Below are positions 40,803-41,198 of a stretch of 41,198 nt of DNA, one piece after another. A program made the translations under genes and the position numbers. The DNA comes from an uncultured Alistipes sp. (lineage in GTDB: Bacteria; Bacteroidota; Bacteroidia; Bacteroidales; Rikenellaceae), in NCBI GenBank assembly GCA_944321955.1, contig CALUNG010000016.1, forward strand, positions 1-41,198. The letters run 5' to 3'. The notes under the pieces were generated by a model. That model was not told the origin of the DNA. It was given only the letters and a program-made list of their open reading frames with translations, and searched no databases. Numbering within the stretch: the first letter of the stretch is position 1; every line of letters starts with the position of its first letter.

Positions 40803-41198
40803 TTACTTCCCTTCCTTGATCTTCTGCAGCTCGTACATGCGGTCGCGATAGCGAGCCGCCGCCAGAAAGTCGAGCGATTTGGCGGCACGTTCCATATCCT
40901 CCTTTGCCTTGGCTATGAGAGCGTCGATGTTCTCGCCGGCCACATAGCTCTTTTCGACATCGGCAGCCGTGGAGTAATGCTCCTCCGCTATCGGATATAC
41001 GACATCATTGCGATACTCCGCCTTCTCCTGTCCTGCCAGCAGAGTGCTTTGTCCCGAGCCGCTCTTCTGTGCCTTGCGCGGCAGCATCTGGTGCTCGATA
41101 TTGTATCGTACCTGTTTCTCGCGTCGGCGGTTGCTCTCTTCGATGGCCACACGCATGGAATCGGTGCAGGTGTCGGCATACATTATGACGTTGCCGTT
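40803..41198 (-). CDS. uvrB: Excinuclease ABC subunit UvrB, C-terminal part (runs off the window)
   Basis: The last ~131 residues of UvrB, the helicase-fold damage-verification subunit of nucleotide-excision repair. It enters from the right edge in frame (NGNVIMYAD) and shows the family pattern MYADTCTDSMRVAIEESNRRREKQVRYNIEHQMLPR. A variable linker and the C-terminal UVR domain (IDALIAKAKEDMERAAKSLDFLAAARYRDRMYEL, the UvrC-contact helices) end the protein. The N-terminal nucleotide-binding part is outside the window. Confidence 0.94.
   Translation of the reverse strand, partial: NGNVIMYADTCTDSMRVAIEESNRRREKQVRYNIEHQMLPRKAQKSGSGQSTLLAGQEKAEYRNDVVYPIAEEHYSTAADVEKSYVAGENIDALIAKAKEDMERAAKSLDFLAAARYRDRMYELQKIKEGK

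Overview
The window looks like a chromosomal segment of a Bacteroidota member, most likely Rikenellaceae/Alistipes-like. This is inferred from gene content and from the many -7 boxes of the form TAnnTTTG (for example TATCTTTG, TACCTTTG, TAATTTTG) typical of this phylum. Supporting features are MEP-pathway ispD and ispE, a GSCFA protein, a SPOR protein with a bacterial CCDC81-like HU region, GGGtGRT, DUF2851 and WG-repeat genes, and scarce Shine-Dalgarno sequences. Most of the window is core chromosome. No phage, IS element or CRISPR array was seen.

Layout. 47-2967 (minus): M23 lipoprotein, PPOX-like protein, ispD and a PH-like membrane protein form one operon. 3113-5421 (plus): lpxK-punA-ssb. 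5531-11517 (minus): M13 peptidase, dCMP deaminase, secA. 11704-16618 (minus): DUF2851, SufT-like, SufE, a degenerate alkaline-phosphatase-fold protein, GSCFA, GNAT. 16661-17496 (minus): a self-contained zeta-like kinase plus 51-residue partner. 17568-19846: AraC regulator divergent from a YczE-like/cytidylate-kinase-like fusion. 19917-21651 (minus): NifU-like scaffold and GGGtGRT protein. 21866-25879 (minus): S24-fold regulator, histidine kinase, lgt, HU/SPOR protein, GtrA. 25911-25982: tRNA-Arg(CCG). 26455-28209 (plus): ruvB and an exported TapB/DUF3108-like protein.

28317-34722 (plus) is the most unusual region. It holds three tandem genes for exported proteins made of 34-residue WG repeats. 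The first carries a C-terminal caspase (C14-type) domain with an apparently intact His/Cys dyad; the other two are repeat-only paralogues. The repeat DNA is visibly AT-rich, internally duplicated and distinct from the GC-rich caspase part. The third gene appears to read through its own transcription terminator.

34935-41198: aroB diverges from typA, then a YbaN-like protein diverges from rpiB. ispE diverges from a lipoprotein gene, and the 3' end of uvrB runs off the right edge.

How the genes work together: envelope functions recur (lpxK, lgt, secA, M23 peptidase, SPOR protein, GtrA), beside DNA maintenance (ssb, ruvB, uvrB) and central metabolism (ispD, ispE, aroB, rpiB, punA). The best candidates for undescribed biology are the caspase/WG cluster, the pseudo-phosphatase, the catalytically degenerate S24-like regulator next to an orphan kinase, and the zeta-like two-gene module. 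All family names come from recognising motifs by eye; no database search was run.
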